DNA of 64,000 nucleotides from Kitasatospora azatica KCTC 9699 (GCF_000744785.1 NZ_JQMO01000002.1:310001-374000), one strand, 5' to 3'; counted from the stretch's first letter, positions 17,197-26,517 are shown. Made by a program: numbers and translations. Notes: generated by a model from the sequence alone, not told the origin.

Positions 17197-18816
17197 ATGC
17201 CGCTCGCCGGCCAGACGACGCCGCCGGTGCGGTACGCCCTGCGGGGCCGGATCGTCACCATGGACGACGCGGACACCGTGCTGGACGACGGTGTCCTCTA
17301 CCTCAGCGGCGACACCGTCACCGCGGTGCTGCCAGCCGACGCACCGCCCCCGGAGGGCTTCCAGGCCGTGGCCGTGCTCGCCACCGGCGGCACCGTCTAC
17401 CCGGGCCTGATCGAGCTGCACAATCATCTGCCGTACGACGTCCTGGAGTTGTGGCAGGTCCCGAAGCACTACAGCAACCGCTCGCAGTGGGGCGGCACAC
17501 CGGAGTACCACCGCCTGGTCACCGGGCCGATGACCGCGCTCGGCCAGGACCCCCGGCTGATGCCGGCCGTGGTGCGCTATGTGGAGGCGAAGGCGCTGGT
17601 CAACGGGACCACCACGAGCCAGGGCATCGCGCTGTTCAGCAACGCCGGCGCCCGCCGGATGTACCGGGGCCTGGTGCGCAACGTCGAGCAGACCGACGAC
17701 CCGCTGCTGCCGGAGGCCGCATCCCGGATCGCCGACGTCGAGGCCGCCGACGCGACCCGCTTCCTGGCCCGGCTCAACCAGCCGCACCGCCTGCTGCTGC
17801 ACCTGGCCGAGGGCACCGACGCGGCGGCCCGCGCCCACTTCCAGGCACTCCAGTACCAGCCGGGCCAGTGGGCCATCACCGAGAACCTGGTCGGCATCCA
17901 CTGCACGGCGCTCACCGCCGAGGACTTCAAGGTCCTGGCCGACCACGGCGGTTCGATGGTCTGGTCGCCGCTGTCGAACCTGCTGCTGTACGGGCAGACC
18001 GCCGACATCGCCGGCGCCAAGCGGGCCGGGGTGCGGATCGGGCTCGGCTCGGACTGGTCCGTCTCCGGCAGCAAGGGTCTGCTGGGTGAGCTCAAGGCCG
18101 CCCGGCTGGCCTCCGGCGCGGCCGGCGGCGTCTTCTCCGACCAGGAGCTGGTGGCCATGGCCACCAGCGGTGGCGCCGCCATCCTGGGCTGGCAGCAGAA
18201 GCTCGGTTCGCTGCAGGCCGGGCGGTACGCCGACCTGCTGGTCATCGCCGGCACCGGCGGCGACCCGTACACGCACCTCATCGACGTCCAGAACGGGCAG
18301 ATCAGCCTGGTGGTGATCGCCGGCACGCCCCGCTACGGCACCGCCGACCTCATGCAGGCCCTGGTACCGGTCGAGCTGTTGGAGGCGCCGGGCACCACCG
18401 CGCCCGAGGACCACCGGCTGAACCTGCACGACGACGCCGCCGACCCGGTCGTCGCCGGGCTCACCCTGGCCGAGGCCACCACCCGGCTCAGCACCGCGCT
18501 GGCGGACCTGCCGAACCACGTCCCCGGCGCCCATGTCCAGGAGCGGACCGACGGCGCCCCGCAGTGGCGGCTCGCCCTGGACGAGATCCAGCCCACCGGC
18601 GCCGAACTGCGGCCCCGGCTGCCGCTGCCCGACGACTCCGGACGGCCCAGCGGTCCGGTCCTGCCACAGCTGGCGGCGGCTCACCCGGACGGCCTCACCG
18701 CGCTGACCCTGGACCGGCTGACGGCCAGCCATGACGAGGGCTTCATCCAGCTGCTCACGGCCGAGACCAACCTGTCGCCGGCCTACCGCAGCGCGCTCGC
18801 CGCCCTGTTGGGCTGA
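17197..18816 (+). CDS. amidohydrolase-superfamily deaminase/hydrolase
   Basis: 539 aa. After a beta-sandwich strand pair (RYALRGRIVTMDDADTVLDDGVLYLSGDTVTAV) comes the metal motif HNH in GLIELHNHLPYD, then GIHCTAL (His), and SDWSVSG with the catalytic Asp, the layout of the ATZ/TRZ/SAH-deaminase branch. The C-terminal ~150 residues extend beyond the usual length and are unassigned. Start ATG 17197 has GAAGGGA about eight bases upstream. It is cytoplasmic. It ends 18 bp before the convergent FadR-type regulator. The substrate cannot be told from sequence. Confidence 0.8.
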   Translation: MPLAGQTTPPVRYALRGRIVTMDDADTVLDDGVLYLSGDTVTAVLPADAPPPEGFQAVAVLATGGTVYPGLIELHNHLPYDVLELWQVPKHYSNRSQWGGTPEYHRLVTGPMTALGQDPRLMPAVVRYVEAKALVNGTTTSQGIALFSNAGARRMYRGLVRNVEQTDDPLLPEAASRIADVEAADATRFLARLNQPHRLLLHLAEGTDAAARAHFQALQYQPGQWAITENLVGIHCTALTAEDFKVLADHGGSMVWSPLSNLLLYGQTADIAGAKRAGVRIGLGSDWSVSGSKGLLGELKAARLASGAAGGVFSDQELVAMATSGGAAILGWQQKLGSLQAGRYADLLVIAGTGGDPYTHLIDVQNGQISLVVIAGTPRYGTADLMQALVPVELLEAPGTTAPEDHRLNLHDDAADPVVAGLTLAEATTRLSTALADLPNHVPGAHVQERTDGAPQWRLALDEIQPTGAELRPRLPLPDDSGRPSGPVLPQLAAAHPDGLTALTLDRLTASHDEGFIQLLTAETNLSPAYRSALAALLG

Positions 18817-18834
18817 GACCGGGGGCAGCCCGGA

Positions 18835-19551
18835 TCAGCCCAACGCGGAGTCCGTGTTCCCCAGCGTCTCCCGCAGCCACTGCTCCACCCCGGCCACATG
18901 CACCATCGCCCAGGAGTGCGCCAGTTCGGGCCGGCGCCCGGCGATGGCGGTGTAGATGGCGCGGTGCTGCTCGCTGGTGCGGGCGACCGCGCCCTCCTCG
19001 GTGAGGCCGCGCCAGATCCGGGCCCGGGCGGTCGGGCCGGAGATGCCTTCGATCAGCGAGCAGAGCACCGTGTTGCCGGAGCCGGCGGCGATCCTGCGGT
19101 GGAACTCCAGGTCGTTGGCGATCAGTTCGTCCAGCGAGGCGTCCGCCGGGAGGCTGTCGAGCACCTCGCCGAGGGCGGCGATGTCCTCCTGCGACATCAC
19201 CCGGGCGGCCATCGCGGCGGCGGCCGGCTCCAGGATCCGGCGCACTTCGAGGAACTCCAGCACGGTGTCGTCCTGGTGGAAGTCGACCACGAAGCCGAGC
19301 GCGTCCAGCAGCAGGTTGGGCTCCAGGCTGGTCACATAGGTGCCGTCGCCCTGGCGGACATCGAGCACCCGGATCAGTGAGAGCGCCTTGACGGCCTCGC
19401 GCAGTGAGTTGCGGGACAGGCCGAGCCGCTCGGCGAGGTCGGCCTCCTTGGGCAGTCGGGCGCCCGGGCGCAGCTCGCCACTGACGATCATCGCCTTGAT
19501 CTTCTCGATCGCCTCGTCGGTGACTGGCACGGATCCGCCCTCCGGATTCAT
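18835..19551 (-). CDS. FadR-subfamily GntR regulator
   Basis: 238 aa. The winged helix covers about residues 12-80 (AIEKIKAMIVSGELRPGARLPKE, SRNSLREAVKALSLIRVLDVRQGDGTYV) and the FCD effector domain about 95-225 (EVRRILEPAAAAMAA, NDLEFHRRIAAGSGN), whose His/Asp residues usually bind a metal and carboxylate ligand. ATG 19551 is chosen with AGAGG four bases upstream; longer in-frame starts (19566, 19602) are less favoured. It is divergent from the GH95 fucosidase over a ~214-bp region with repeated TCCTACCT, suggesting that it controls that gene in response to a sugar acid (inferred). Confidence 0.85.
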   Translation of the reverse strand: MNPEGGSVPVTDEAIEKIKAMIVSGELRPGARLPKEADLAERLGLSRNSLREAVKALSLIRVLDVRQGDGTYVTSLEPNLLLDALGFVVDFHQDDTVLEFLEVRRILEPAAAAMAARVMSQEDIAALGEVLDSLPADASLDELIANDLEFHRRIAAGSGNTVLCSLIEGISGPTARARIWRGLTEEGAVARTSEQHRAIYTAIAGRRPELAHSWAMVHVAGVEQWLRETLGNTDSALG

Positions 19552-19603
19552 CTGGCCTCTGCACATCTCCTGCAGGTCCTTGCAGCATAGACCGCTGAAC
19601 AAG

Positions 19604-19679
19604 AGGTCCTACCTTATCGCCCCTCTGGTTACGGAGGATCCTGGGCTTGCGCAAAGTCTTGTCGCACACATCCTACCTA
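19604..19679. promoter_or_regulatory. possible operator sites between the FadR-type and GH95 genes
   Basis: AGGT-CCT-ACCT (19604-19614) is an 11-bp palindrome. The octamer TCCTACCT it contains recurs at 19670-19677. FadR-type operators are short palindromes with a 2-5-bp centre, so these are candidate half or full sites for the divergent regulator. No promoter hexamers are assigned. Confidence 0.3.
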
Positions 19680-19765
19680 TGGATACTTCGCGTCGACCCG
19701 GTGCGGCATCTGACCCTCATGGCTCCGCTGCTCGCACCGGAACCCTCCGACGAATAGGACTCCCG

Positions 19766-22576
19766 GTGAACCACCCCACTCACCAAGCCGCGCCGCCATC
19801 GCGGCGCACCGTCCTGCGCGGTGCCGTCTCCCTCGGCGCCGTCCTCGCCCTCTCCTCGCTCCCCGTCTTCGAGGCCCGCGCCGCCGTCCCGCGCCCGGCC
19901 ACGGCGACCCTGGTGCCCGACAGCCAGGCCGTCGCCCTCTGGTACGGCTCGCCCGCCACCGAGACGGCGATCATGCAGCAGGGCCTCCCGGTCGGCAACG
20001 GCCGCATCGGCGCGATGACCACCGGCGACCCGGCGCACGACGCGTTCTACCTGTCCGACGCGACGCTGTGGACCGGCGGCGCCAACGCCACCCTCGGCTC
20101 GGACGGCCAGTTCCCGTACGGCAGCAACGACTTCGGCACCTTCGGCCAGCTCGCCAAGGCCTATCTCAGCCTGCCCGCGCACACCAGCGGCAGTATCGCC
20201 GGCTACCGCCGCCTGCTCGACCTGAGCAACGGACTGGCCGTCACCGCCTACCAGTTAGGCGGCGTGACCTACCGCCGCGAGGTCTTCGCCAGCCAGCCGG
20301 ACGACCTGCTGGTGATCCGGCTCAGCCAGAGCGGCGGCGGCTCGTACACCGGCAGCCTCACCCTGAACGGCACCCGTGGCGAGGCGGCCGGCACCGAGTT
20401 CGCGGCCGCGCTGCCCAACGGCCTGAAGTACGCGGCCACCGTCCGGGCGGTCTCCGCGACCGGCACCGTCGCCGGCACCGGCAGCGCCGTCACCTTCAGC
20501 AACTGCCAGGAGGTCCTGCTGCTGATCAGCGGCGGCACCAACTACGCACCCGGCGCACCCGGCTTCCTGGATCCCGCCCACGACCCCCTGGCCACCGCCC
20601 GTGCCGTCGCCGCCACCGCGGCCGCCGCCACCGGCAGCACCCTGCTCGCCACCCATGTCGCCGACTACCAGCGCCTGCAGCAGGCGATGACCGTCGACCT
20701 GGGCGCCTCCAGTGCCGCCCAGCGCGCCATGGACACCCCCACCCGGCTGGCCGCCCGGGCCGCCGCCGGCGCCGCACCCGATCCCGAACTCGAAGCCGGC
20801 TACCTCCAGTTCGGCCGCTACCTGATGATCAGCGGCTCGCGCGGCAGCCTCCCGGTCAATCTGCAGGGCCTGTGGATCGACACCAACTCCCCGTCCTGGA
20901 TGAGCGACTACCACACCGACATCAACGTCCAGATGAACTACTGGCTGCCCGACCGGGCCGGCCTCTCCGAGTGCTTCACCGCCTTCGCCGACTACTGCGT
21001 CAACCAGTTCCCGTCCTGGCAGTCCACCACCCAGAAGCTCTTCAACGACCCGCGCAACGGCTTCCGCAACACCTCCGGAAAGATCGCCGGTTGGACGGTC
21101 GGGATCTCCACCAACCCGTGGGGCGGCTCGGGTTGGTGGTGGCAGCCGGCCGGCAGCGCCTGGCTCTCCAACTCCCTGTACGAGCACTACGAGTACACCC
21201 TCGACCGGTCCTACCTGGCGAGGATCTATCCGCTGCTGAAGGGCGCCTGCGAGTTCTGGCAGGCCCGCCTGCTGACCACCACGGTCACCGACCCCGCCAC
21301 CGGCGCCGTCCGCCAGGTCCTGGTCGACGACCACGACTGGTCCCCCGAACAGGGCCCGACCGATGCCATCGGCATCACCTTCGCCCAGGAACTGGTCTGG
21401 CAGCTCTTCCAGAACTACCGCAGCGCCGCCGCGGCCCTCGGCCTGGACCCGGCCTTCGCCGCCACCGTCACCGATCTGCAGAACCGGCTCTACCTGCCGC
21501 AGGTCAGCGCCACCACCGGCTGGCTCGAGGAGTGGATGACCGACGCCAACCTCGGCGACACCACGCACCGCCACCTCTCCCCGCTGGTCGGCCTCTTCCC
21601 CGGTGACCGGATCGCCCCCGACACCAGCCCGCCCACACTGGTCACCGGCGCCACCAACCTGCTGACGGCGCGCGGGATGCAGAGCTTCGGCTGGGCCTGT
21701 GCCTGGCGGGCGCTGAGCTGGGCCCGGCTGCGCAACGCCGACAAGGCCTACCAGCTGCTGCTCGCCGTGCTGAAGCCCTCGGTCAACTCCAGCAACGGCG
21801 CCGCGATCAACCTGCTCGACATGTACGACCTGGGCAGCAGCTCGGTCTTCCAGATCGACGCCAACTTCGGCACGCCCAGCGCGATGATCGAGATGCTGGT
21901 GCACTCCCGGCCCGGCCTGCTGGACCTGCTGCCGGCGCTGCCCGCGGCCTGGGCCGCCTCCGGATCCGTCACCGGCGTCGGCGCCCGCGGCGCGCTCACC
22001 GTCGACTTCGCCTGGACGGCCGGAGCGGTCACCACGGTGACCCTGCACGGCCCGGTCGGCGCGACCACCACCGTGCGGGGCAACGGCTGGAGCTCGACCG
22101 TCACCATCCCGGCCGGCGGCTCGATCACCTTCACCCCGAGCGCGAACACCCTGCCGAGCCGCTGCCAGCTGGTCAACCGGGCCAGCGGCAAGGTGATCGA
22201 CGTCCCCGGTTCCGCCACCACGACCGGCACCGCGCTGATCCAGTACGCCGCCCACGGCAGCGACAACCAGAAGTGGGACCTCAGGACGGCCGGCAGCGGC
22301 CTCTGGCAGCTCGTCAACCTCCACTCGGGCCTGGCCATGGACGTGCAGGGCGGCTCGACCGCCCCCGGCTCGCCGATCATCCAGTGGACGCCGACCACCG
22401 CCACCAACCAGCAGTGGCGGCTGACCGACGCCGGCGGCGGCTACGTCAAGATCACCAGCGTCCGCAGCGGCCTGGTGCTCGGCGTCGCGGGCGGCTCAAC
22501 CGCCGATCTGGCGGCCGTCCAGCAGCAGACCGACACCGGCAGCGCGAGCCAGCAGTGGCTCGTCCAGCCCGCCTGA
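19766..22576 (+). CDS. secreted alpha-L-fucosidase GH95 with ricin-type lectin domain
   Basis: 936 aa. Tat signal RRTVLRGAVSLGAVL ends near EARA. A GH95 N-terminal beta domain (ALWYGSPATETAIMQQGLPVGNGRIGAM) leads to an (alpha/alpha)6 barrel with the expected catalytic regions: Glu528 in WSPEQGP (acid) and Asp698 in FQIDANFG. The Asn pair HTxINxQMNYW reads Asp385-Ile-Asn387, so the first Asn of the family pair is Asp. A trefoil CBM13/ricin-B domain (about 810-936) carries QxW repeats (NQKWDL, NQQWRL, SQQWLV). It should release alpha-1,2-linked fucose or related L-galactose outside the cell. Codon 164 is TTA, so bldA control is possible. GTG 19766 has AGGAC upstream. Confidence 0.88.
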   Translation: MNHPTHQAAPPSRRTVLRGAVSLGAVLALSSLPVFEARAAVPRPATATLVPDSQAVALWYGSPATETAIMQQGLPVGNGRIGAMTTGDPAHDAFYLSDATLWTGGANATLGSDGQFPYGSNDFGTFGQLAKAYLSLPAHTSGSIAGYRRLLDLSNGLAVTAYQLGGVTYRREVFASQPDDLLVIRLSQSGGGSYTGSLTLNGTRGEAAGTEFAAALPNGLKYAATVRAVSATGTVAGTGSAVTFSNCQEVLLLISGGTNYAPGAPGFLDPAHDPLATARAVAATAAAATGSTLLATHVADYQRLQQAMTVDLGASSAAQRAMDTPTRLAARAAAGAAPDPELEAGYLQFGRYLMISGSRGSLPVNLQGLWIDTNSPSWMSDYHTDINVQMNYWLPDRAGLSECFTAFADYCVNQFPSWQSTTQKLFNDPRNGFRNTSGKIAGWTVGISTNPWGGSGWWWQPAGSAWLSNSLYEHYEYTLDRSYLARIYPLLKGACEFWQARLLTTTVTDPATGAVRQVLVDDHDWSPEQGPTDAIGITFAQELVWQLFQNYRSAAAALGLDPAFAATVTDLQNRLYLPQVSATTGWLEEWMTDANLGDTTHRHLSPLVGLFPGDRIAPDTSPPTLVTGATNLLTARGMQSFGWACAWRALSWARLRNADKAYQLLLAVLKPSVNSSNGAAINLLDMYDLGSSSVFQIDANFGTPSAMIEMLVHSRPGLLDLLPALPAAWAASGSVTGVGARGALTVDFAWTAGAVTTVTLHGPVGATTTVRGNGWSSTVTIPAGGSITFTPSANTLPSRCQLVNRASGKVIDVPGSATTTGTALIQYAAHGSDNQKWDLRTAGSGLWQLVNLHSGLAMDVQGGSTAPGSPIIQWTPTTATNQQWRLTDAGGGYVKITSVRSGLVLGVAGGSTADLAAVQQQTDTGSASQQWLVQPA

Positions 22577-22632
22577 GGAGCTGGTCGACCGCCCCAGCCA
22601 CGGCTGACCCACCGGTGACCCAGGGCAGGGCA

Positions 22633-22824
22633 GGCGGATCTTGCTAGTGCCGCGTCAGGCAACCTTCGCCCCGTCGCGACGCCCGGCACGCACTCTCGCC
22701 GCACCGGCCGAAAGCCCAAGTACGTCCAGTACGAGGACTTCCGGCCGGCACGCCGAGAGCACGCACCGGACGCCGCTCCTTGACGGGCAAAGGTTGCCTG
22801 ACGCGGCACTAGGCAAGATCCGCC
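22633..22824. terminator. stem interrupted by an inserted element
   Basis: GGCGGATCTTGC (22633-22644) and GCAAGATCCGCC (22813-22824) are perfect 12-bp inverted arms. Removing the element between them, with one TA, leaves only TAG as loop, so the ancestral structure was a compact hairpin downstream of the GH95 gene and upstream of the SpoIIE gene. There is no U tract. A terminator role is inferred. Confidence 0.6.
22647..22809. mobile_element. MITE-like 163-bp hairpin element with TA flanks
   Basis: The ends are inverted repeats: GTGCCGCGTCAGGCAACCTT at 22647-22666, and its complement ending at 22809. TA dinucleotides sit at both edges (22645-22646, 22810-22811). The inside continues as an imperfect hairpin (GGCACGCACTCTCGCC... 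facing ...GCCGAGAGCACGCACC). No coding capacity is present. TA flanks suggest mobilisation by an IS630/Tc1-type transposase, but the ends do not match the IS630 copy in this window. The same 20-bp end occurs at 56424-56443. Confidence 0.7.
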
Positions 22825-22917
22825 GGGCCGGTCCAGCCCCCGCGCACACGCGCGGTGGCACCGTTCACAAGATCAAAGGAGAATCGAAGAACAACTCCCG
22901 CACAGGAGGCCTCGCCG

Positions 22918-25347
22918 ATGTCCCGCTCGGACAGCCGTGACCGCCACGGCGCGGCCGTCCCTTTCGACCTGCTGTCGACCGCCGGCGCGGTGCTCGACGG
23001 CAGCGGCACGGTGGTCGGCTGGTCCGACGCCGCGGCGCGGCTGCTGGGCCGCCCACCCGAGGAGGTGCTCGGGCGGGCGGCCGTCGAGCTGCTCGCGCCC
23101 GACGAGGACCCCGACCAGGACTGGTCGGGGCGCGGCCCCGATCCGGCGGGCATCCTGCGGGTCAGCCACCGCGACGGCACGGCGCTCACTCTCGGTGTCC
23201 AGGCAGGCCGGCTGACCGACATCTCCGGCGGCACCCGCTGGCAGCTGGCCGCCCTCGACCTGGCCACCGCGCCGTGGTGGAGCAGCAGCCACTCCGTCCT
23301 GGGTCGGTTCCTCGCCCACTCCCCCTACGGCATCGCCGTCCTCGACACCGACCTGCGCTACCGCTGGCACAACGAGACGCTGGCACGGATGTCCGGGGTC
23401 GGCCCGGAGCGGATCGGCCGGCGGATCGGCGAGATCCTGCCCGACCTGGCGCCGCACGCCGTCGAGGAGCAGATGCGACGGACCCTGGAGACCGGGGTCC
23501 CGATCCGCAGCTACGAGTACCGCGGCCACATCCCGTCCGACCCCGACCACGAGCACGTCTTCTCCTCCTCCTTCCTGCGGCTGGACGACGAGGCGGGCCG
23601 GGTGCTCGGCATCTGCTACATGGGCGTGGACATCACCGACCGCTGGCGCACCCGCCAGCGCCTGACCCTGCTGACCGACTCCGGCGCCCGGATCGGCACC
23701 ACCCTGGACTTCGCCACCACCGCGCGCGAGCTGCTCACCGTCGCGGTGCCCCAACTGGCCGACTTCGCCACCGTCGACCTGCTGGAGCCGGTGCTGCGCG
23801 GCGAGGAGCCGGCGCAGCCCACCGGGGACGGCCTGGCGCCGCTGCGCCGGATGGCCCACCTGTCGGTGCGGACCGACAACCCGGAGGCGATCGCCGAGCT
23901 CGGCACCGAGCCCGGCTACCCGGCGAGCTCGCCGATGATCCGCTGCCTGGCCACCGGCACCGCCGAGCTGCAGGCCAGGATCGACCGCGACTCGCTGGCC
24001 TGGCTCGCCGACGACCCGCGCCGCCGCGACGCCCTGGACCGGTGGAACCTGCGCTCGCTGATGGCCGTGCCGCTGCGGGCCCGCGGGGTGGTGCTGGGCG
24101 TGGCGATCTTCATCCGTTCGGGCAACTCCGAACCGTTCGAACCCGACGACCTGTCACTGGCCGAGGAGCTGGTCTCGCGCGCCGCCGTCTGCCTGGACAA
24201 CGCCCGCCGCTACACCCGCGAGCACAACACCGCGCTGACCCTGCAGCGCAGCCTGCTGCCGCACGCGCTGCCGGTCTCCGAGGCGATCGAGGTCGCCCAC
24301 CGCTACCTGCCGGGCGACTCGCGCGGCGGCGTCGGCGGGGACTGGTTCGACGTGATCCCGCTCTCCGGCGCCCGGGTCGCCCTGGTGGTCGGGGACGTGG
24401 CCGGGCACGGCATCAACGCCGCCGCGGCGATGGGCCGGTTGCGCACCGCCGTGCACACCCTGGCGGACATGGACCTGCCCCCGGACGAGCTGCTCGCCCA
24501 CCTGGACGACCTGGTGGCGCGGCTGATGGACGAGCAGTCGTTCGGCGGTCCGGCGGCGGCCGCCCAGGCACAGAGCGCCAAGTGCCTGTACGCCGTCTTC
24601 GACCCGGTCAGCCGGCGCTGCACGATGGCCCGGGCCGGCCACGTACCACCGGCGCTGCGCACCCCGGACGGGCGGGTCGAGTTCGCCGAGCTGCCGCTCG
24701 GGCCGCCGCTGGGGGTGGGCTCGCTGCCCTTCGAGGCGGCGGAGTTCGAGCTGGCCGAGGGCACCGTGCTGGCGCTGTTCACCGACGGCCTGCTGGGCCA
24801 CGCCACCCGGGACCCGGACCTGGCCGCCGAGCGGCTGCGCAGCGCGCTGACCGCCGCCCGCCCCGACCTGGAGGATGCCTGTGAGGACCTGATCGACGCG
24901 ATGATGCCGGACCGGATCGACGACGACATCGCCCTGCTGCTGGTGCGCACCCACGGGCTGACGCCGGACCGGATCGTCAGCTGGGAGCTGCCGGCCGATC
25001 CGGCGGTGGTCGCCGAGGCGCGCGGCTGGGTGGCGACCGCGCTGGACGACTGGGGGCTGTCCGGGCTGGCCTTCACCACCGAACTGATCGTCAGCGAGCT
25101 GGTGACCAACGCCATCCGCTACGGCGCCGAACCGCTCGCCCTCCGGCTGATCCGCCAGTCCACGCTGATCTGCGAGGTCTCGGACGCGAGCAGCACCTCG
25201 CCGCGGCTGCGCCACGCCCGCACCACCGACGAGGGCGGGCGCGGCCTGTTCCTGATCGCCCAGCTGGCCCGCCGGTGGGGTACCCGCTACACGGACACCG
25301 GCAAGATCATCTGGGCGGAACAGGACCTGAACGCCGAGCCGTTCTGA
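22918..25347 (+). CDS. PAS-GAF-SpoIIE phosphatase with HATPase domain (paralogue 1)
   Basis: 809 aa. PAS-like segments occur near residues 15-60 and 145-245 (GIAVLDTDLRYRWHNETL), GAF near 265-430, a SpoIIE/PP2C serine phosphatase near 455-660 (GGDWFDVIPLSG, VVGDVAGHGINAAAAM, ARAGHVPPAL, LFTDGLLG, DDDIALLLVRTH), and a C-terminal RsbW-like ATPase (ELIVSELVTNAIRYG, DEGGRGLFLIAQLARRWG). Such proteins act in Streptomyces partner-switching control of sigma factors. ATG 22918 has AGGAGG eight bases upstream. It is a close paralogue of 31980-34472 in order and motifs. No anti-sigma-antagonist gene is adjacent, so its partner is elsewhere. Confidence 0.92.
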   Translation: MSRSDSRDRHGAAVPFDLLSTAGAVLDGSGTVVGWSDAAARLLGRPPEEVLGRAAVELLAPDEDPDQDWSGRGPDPAGILRVSHRDGTALTLGVQAGRLTDISGGTRWQLAALDLATAPWWSSSHSVLGRFLAHSPYGIAVLDTDLRYRWHNETLARMSGVGPERIGRRIGEILPDLAPHAVEEQMRRTLETGVPIRSYEYRGHIPSDPDHEHVFSSSFLRLDDEAGRVLGICYMGVDITDRWRTRQRLTLLTDSGARIGTTLDFATTARELLTVAVPQLADFATVDLLEPVLRGEEPAQPTGDGLAPLRRMAHLSVRTDNPEAIAELGTEPGYPASSPMIRCLATGTAELQARIDRDSLAWLADDPRRRDALDRWNLRSLMAVPLRARGVVLGVAIFIRSGNSEPFEPDDLSLAEELVSRAAVCLDNARRYTREHNTALTLQRSLLPHALPVSEAIEVAHRYLPGDSRGGVGGDWFDVIPLSGARVALVVGDVAGHGINAAAAMGRLRTAVHTLADMDLPPDELLAHLDDLVARLMDEQSFGGPAAAAQAQSAKCLYAVFDPVSRRCTMARAGHVPPALRTPDGRVEFAELPLGPPLGVGSLPFEAAEFELAEGTVLALFTDGLLGHATRDPDLAAERLRSALTAARPDLEDACEDLIDAMMPDRIDDDIALLLVRTHGLTPDRIVSWELPADPAVVAEARGWVATALDDWGLSGLAFTTELIVSELVTNAIRYGAEPLALRLIRQSTLICEVSDASSTSPRLRHARTTDEGGRGLFLIAQLARRWGTRYTDTGKIIWAEQDLNAEPF

Positions 25348-25376
25348 CGCGCCGGCTCGCCGCGGCCGGCCCGGCC

Positions 25377-26486
25377 TCAGATGGTCGCCACCACCTCGGC
25401 GGCCAACCCGAAGGCGGTGGTCATGCCCACCCCGGCGGTGACCGCGACCACCCGCACGCCCTCGGCGGGGGCGGCGATCAGGAACGGCTGCGCGCCGGAG
25501 CCGTAGACCCCGCGCCAGCGCTCAAGCACCGTCAGTTGCGGCGCACCCAGCAGGCCCGCGGTCTCGCGCAGCACGGCGGCGTCGAGCTCCTCCGGGTCGA
25601 AGGGAGCGGGGGTGGTGTCGTAGGCGTGGGTGTCGCCGATGGTCAGGGTGCCGTCGGGGCGCTGGGTGAACATCAGGTTCAGCCCGATCCCGATCAGCTC
25701 GGGCCGCTCGGCGGTCAGCCGCTCGCGCACCGCCGGCAGGCTCGGGCAGGCCTCGAAGCCGCCGTAGCGCAGCAGTGAGAAGCCGGTCTGCACGGCCGGG
25801 TCGATGGTCGTGCCGTGCGGGTTCTCCACCCGCAGCATCCGCAGCACGCAGCGCTTGACGGCGTGCTGCGCCGCGAGCTCGGGGAAGTGCCGGTCCACGT
25901 CGTGCCCGGTGGCCAGGATGACGGTGCCGGCGCGCAGCTCGCCGCGGCTGGTGCGGACCAGGCCGGGCTCGATCCCGTGCGCGGTGGTCGCCCAGTGGAA
26001 CCGGGCGCCGCGCTCGGCGAGGTGGCGGGCGATCGCCGGCACGCACTCGCGCGGGTCGACCCGCAGGTCGTCGGGCAGCCAGGCGCCACCGATGGCGTCC
26101 GGGCCGACCGGCACCCGCTCGGCCACCTCGGCCGCGCTGAGCATCCGTACCTCGGCGCCGCGCAGTTCGCCGAACTCGGCGAGCACGGCGAGCTCGTCCT
26201 CGGCGCGGGCCACCATCACGGTGCCGGTGCGGCGCAGCCAGAAGCCGGCCTGGTCGGCGAGCTTGATCCAGCTCGACCGGGCGGCCCGTCCGTAGCGCAG
26301 GGCGTCGGCGTCCTGGGCGGTGGCGCAGGCGTGGCCGAAGTTGCGCACCGAAGCGCCGGCGGCCCGGTCGTTGCGTTCCACCACAGCCACCGACAGGCCG
26401 CGCTCCAGTGCCTCGTAGGCGTGCGCGAGGCCGACGATTCCGGCGCCGATGACCACCACATCGGCCGAGCCCAGCGTGTCGATCAC
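25377..26486 (-). CDS. HpnW-like FAD-dependent oxidoreductase (TIGR03364 type)
   Basis: 369 aa. FAD site VVVIGAGIVGLAHAYEA is followed by GASVRNFGHAC, characteristic of the DAO-like TIGR03364 group, which is often linked to phosphonate use. It ends with GVRVVAVTAGVGMTTAFGLA, closing the FAD fold. These enzymes oxidise amine or amino-acid-like substrates. GTG 26486 follows GGGGAACTC. It is convergent with the SpoIIE gene (29-bp gap) and lies downstream of the TetR gene on the same strand. A 16-bp palindrome sits 16 bp upstream of the start. The phosphonate connection is from family knowledge only; no other phosphonate gene is nearby. Confidence 0.78.
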   Translation of the reverse strand: MIDTLGSADVVVIGAGIVGLAHAYEALERGLSVAVVERNDRAAGASVRNFGHACATAQDADALRYGRAARSSWIKLADQAGFWLRRTGTVMVARAEDELAVLAEFGELRGAEVRMLSAAEVAERVPVGPDAIGGAWLPDDLRVDPRECVPAIARHLAERGARFHWATTAHGIEPGLVRTSRGELRAGTVILATGHDVDRHFPELAAQHAVKRCVLRMLRVENPHGTTIDPAVQTGFSLLRYGGFEACPSLPAVRERLTAERPELIGIGLNLMFTQRPDGTLTIGDTHAYDTTPAPFDPEELDAAVLRETAGLLGAPQLTVLERWRGVYGSGAQPFLIAAPAEGVRVVAVTAGVGMTTAFGLAAEVVATI

Positions 26487-26501
26487 GAGTTCCCCATCCA
26501 G

Positions 26502-26517
26502 AGTTGTATGAACAACT
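26502..26517. promoter_or_regulatory. palindrome upstream of the HpnW-like gene
   Basis: AGTTGT-ATGA-ACAACT is a perfect 6-bp-arm inverted repeat, 16 bases upstream of the GTG start at 26486 on the leftward strand. Its low GC compared with the surroundings supports a binding site. The binding protein is unknown; the adjacent TetR regulator is a candidate, though its palindrome at 27320-27332 differs. Confidence 0.45.

Noticed and set aside
20255..22324. 690-codon leftward frame inside the GH95 gene
   Set aside because: Antisense shadow of a clear GH95 enzyme; Val/Gly/Asp-rich with no motif.
22647..22809. MITE derived from the IS630 copy in this window
   Set aside because: Terminal repeats differ (GTGCCGCGTCAGG versus CTGACTTCGGCG); only the TA target is shared.
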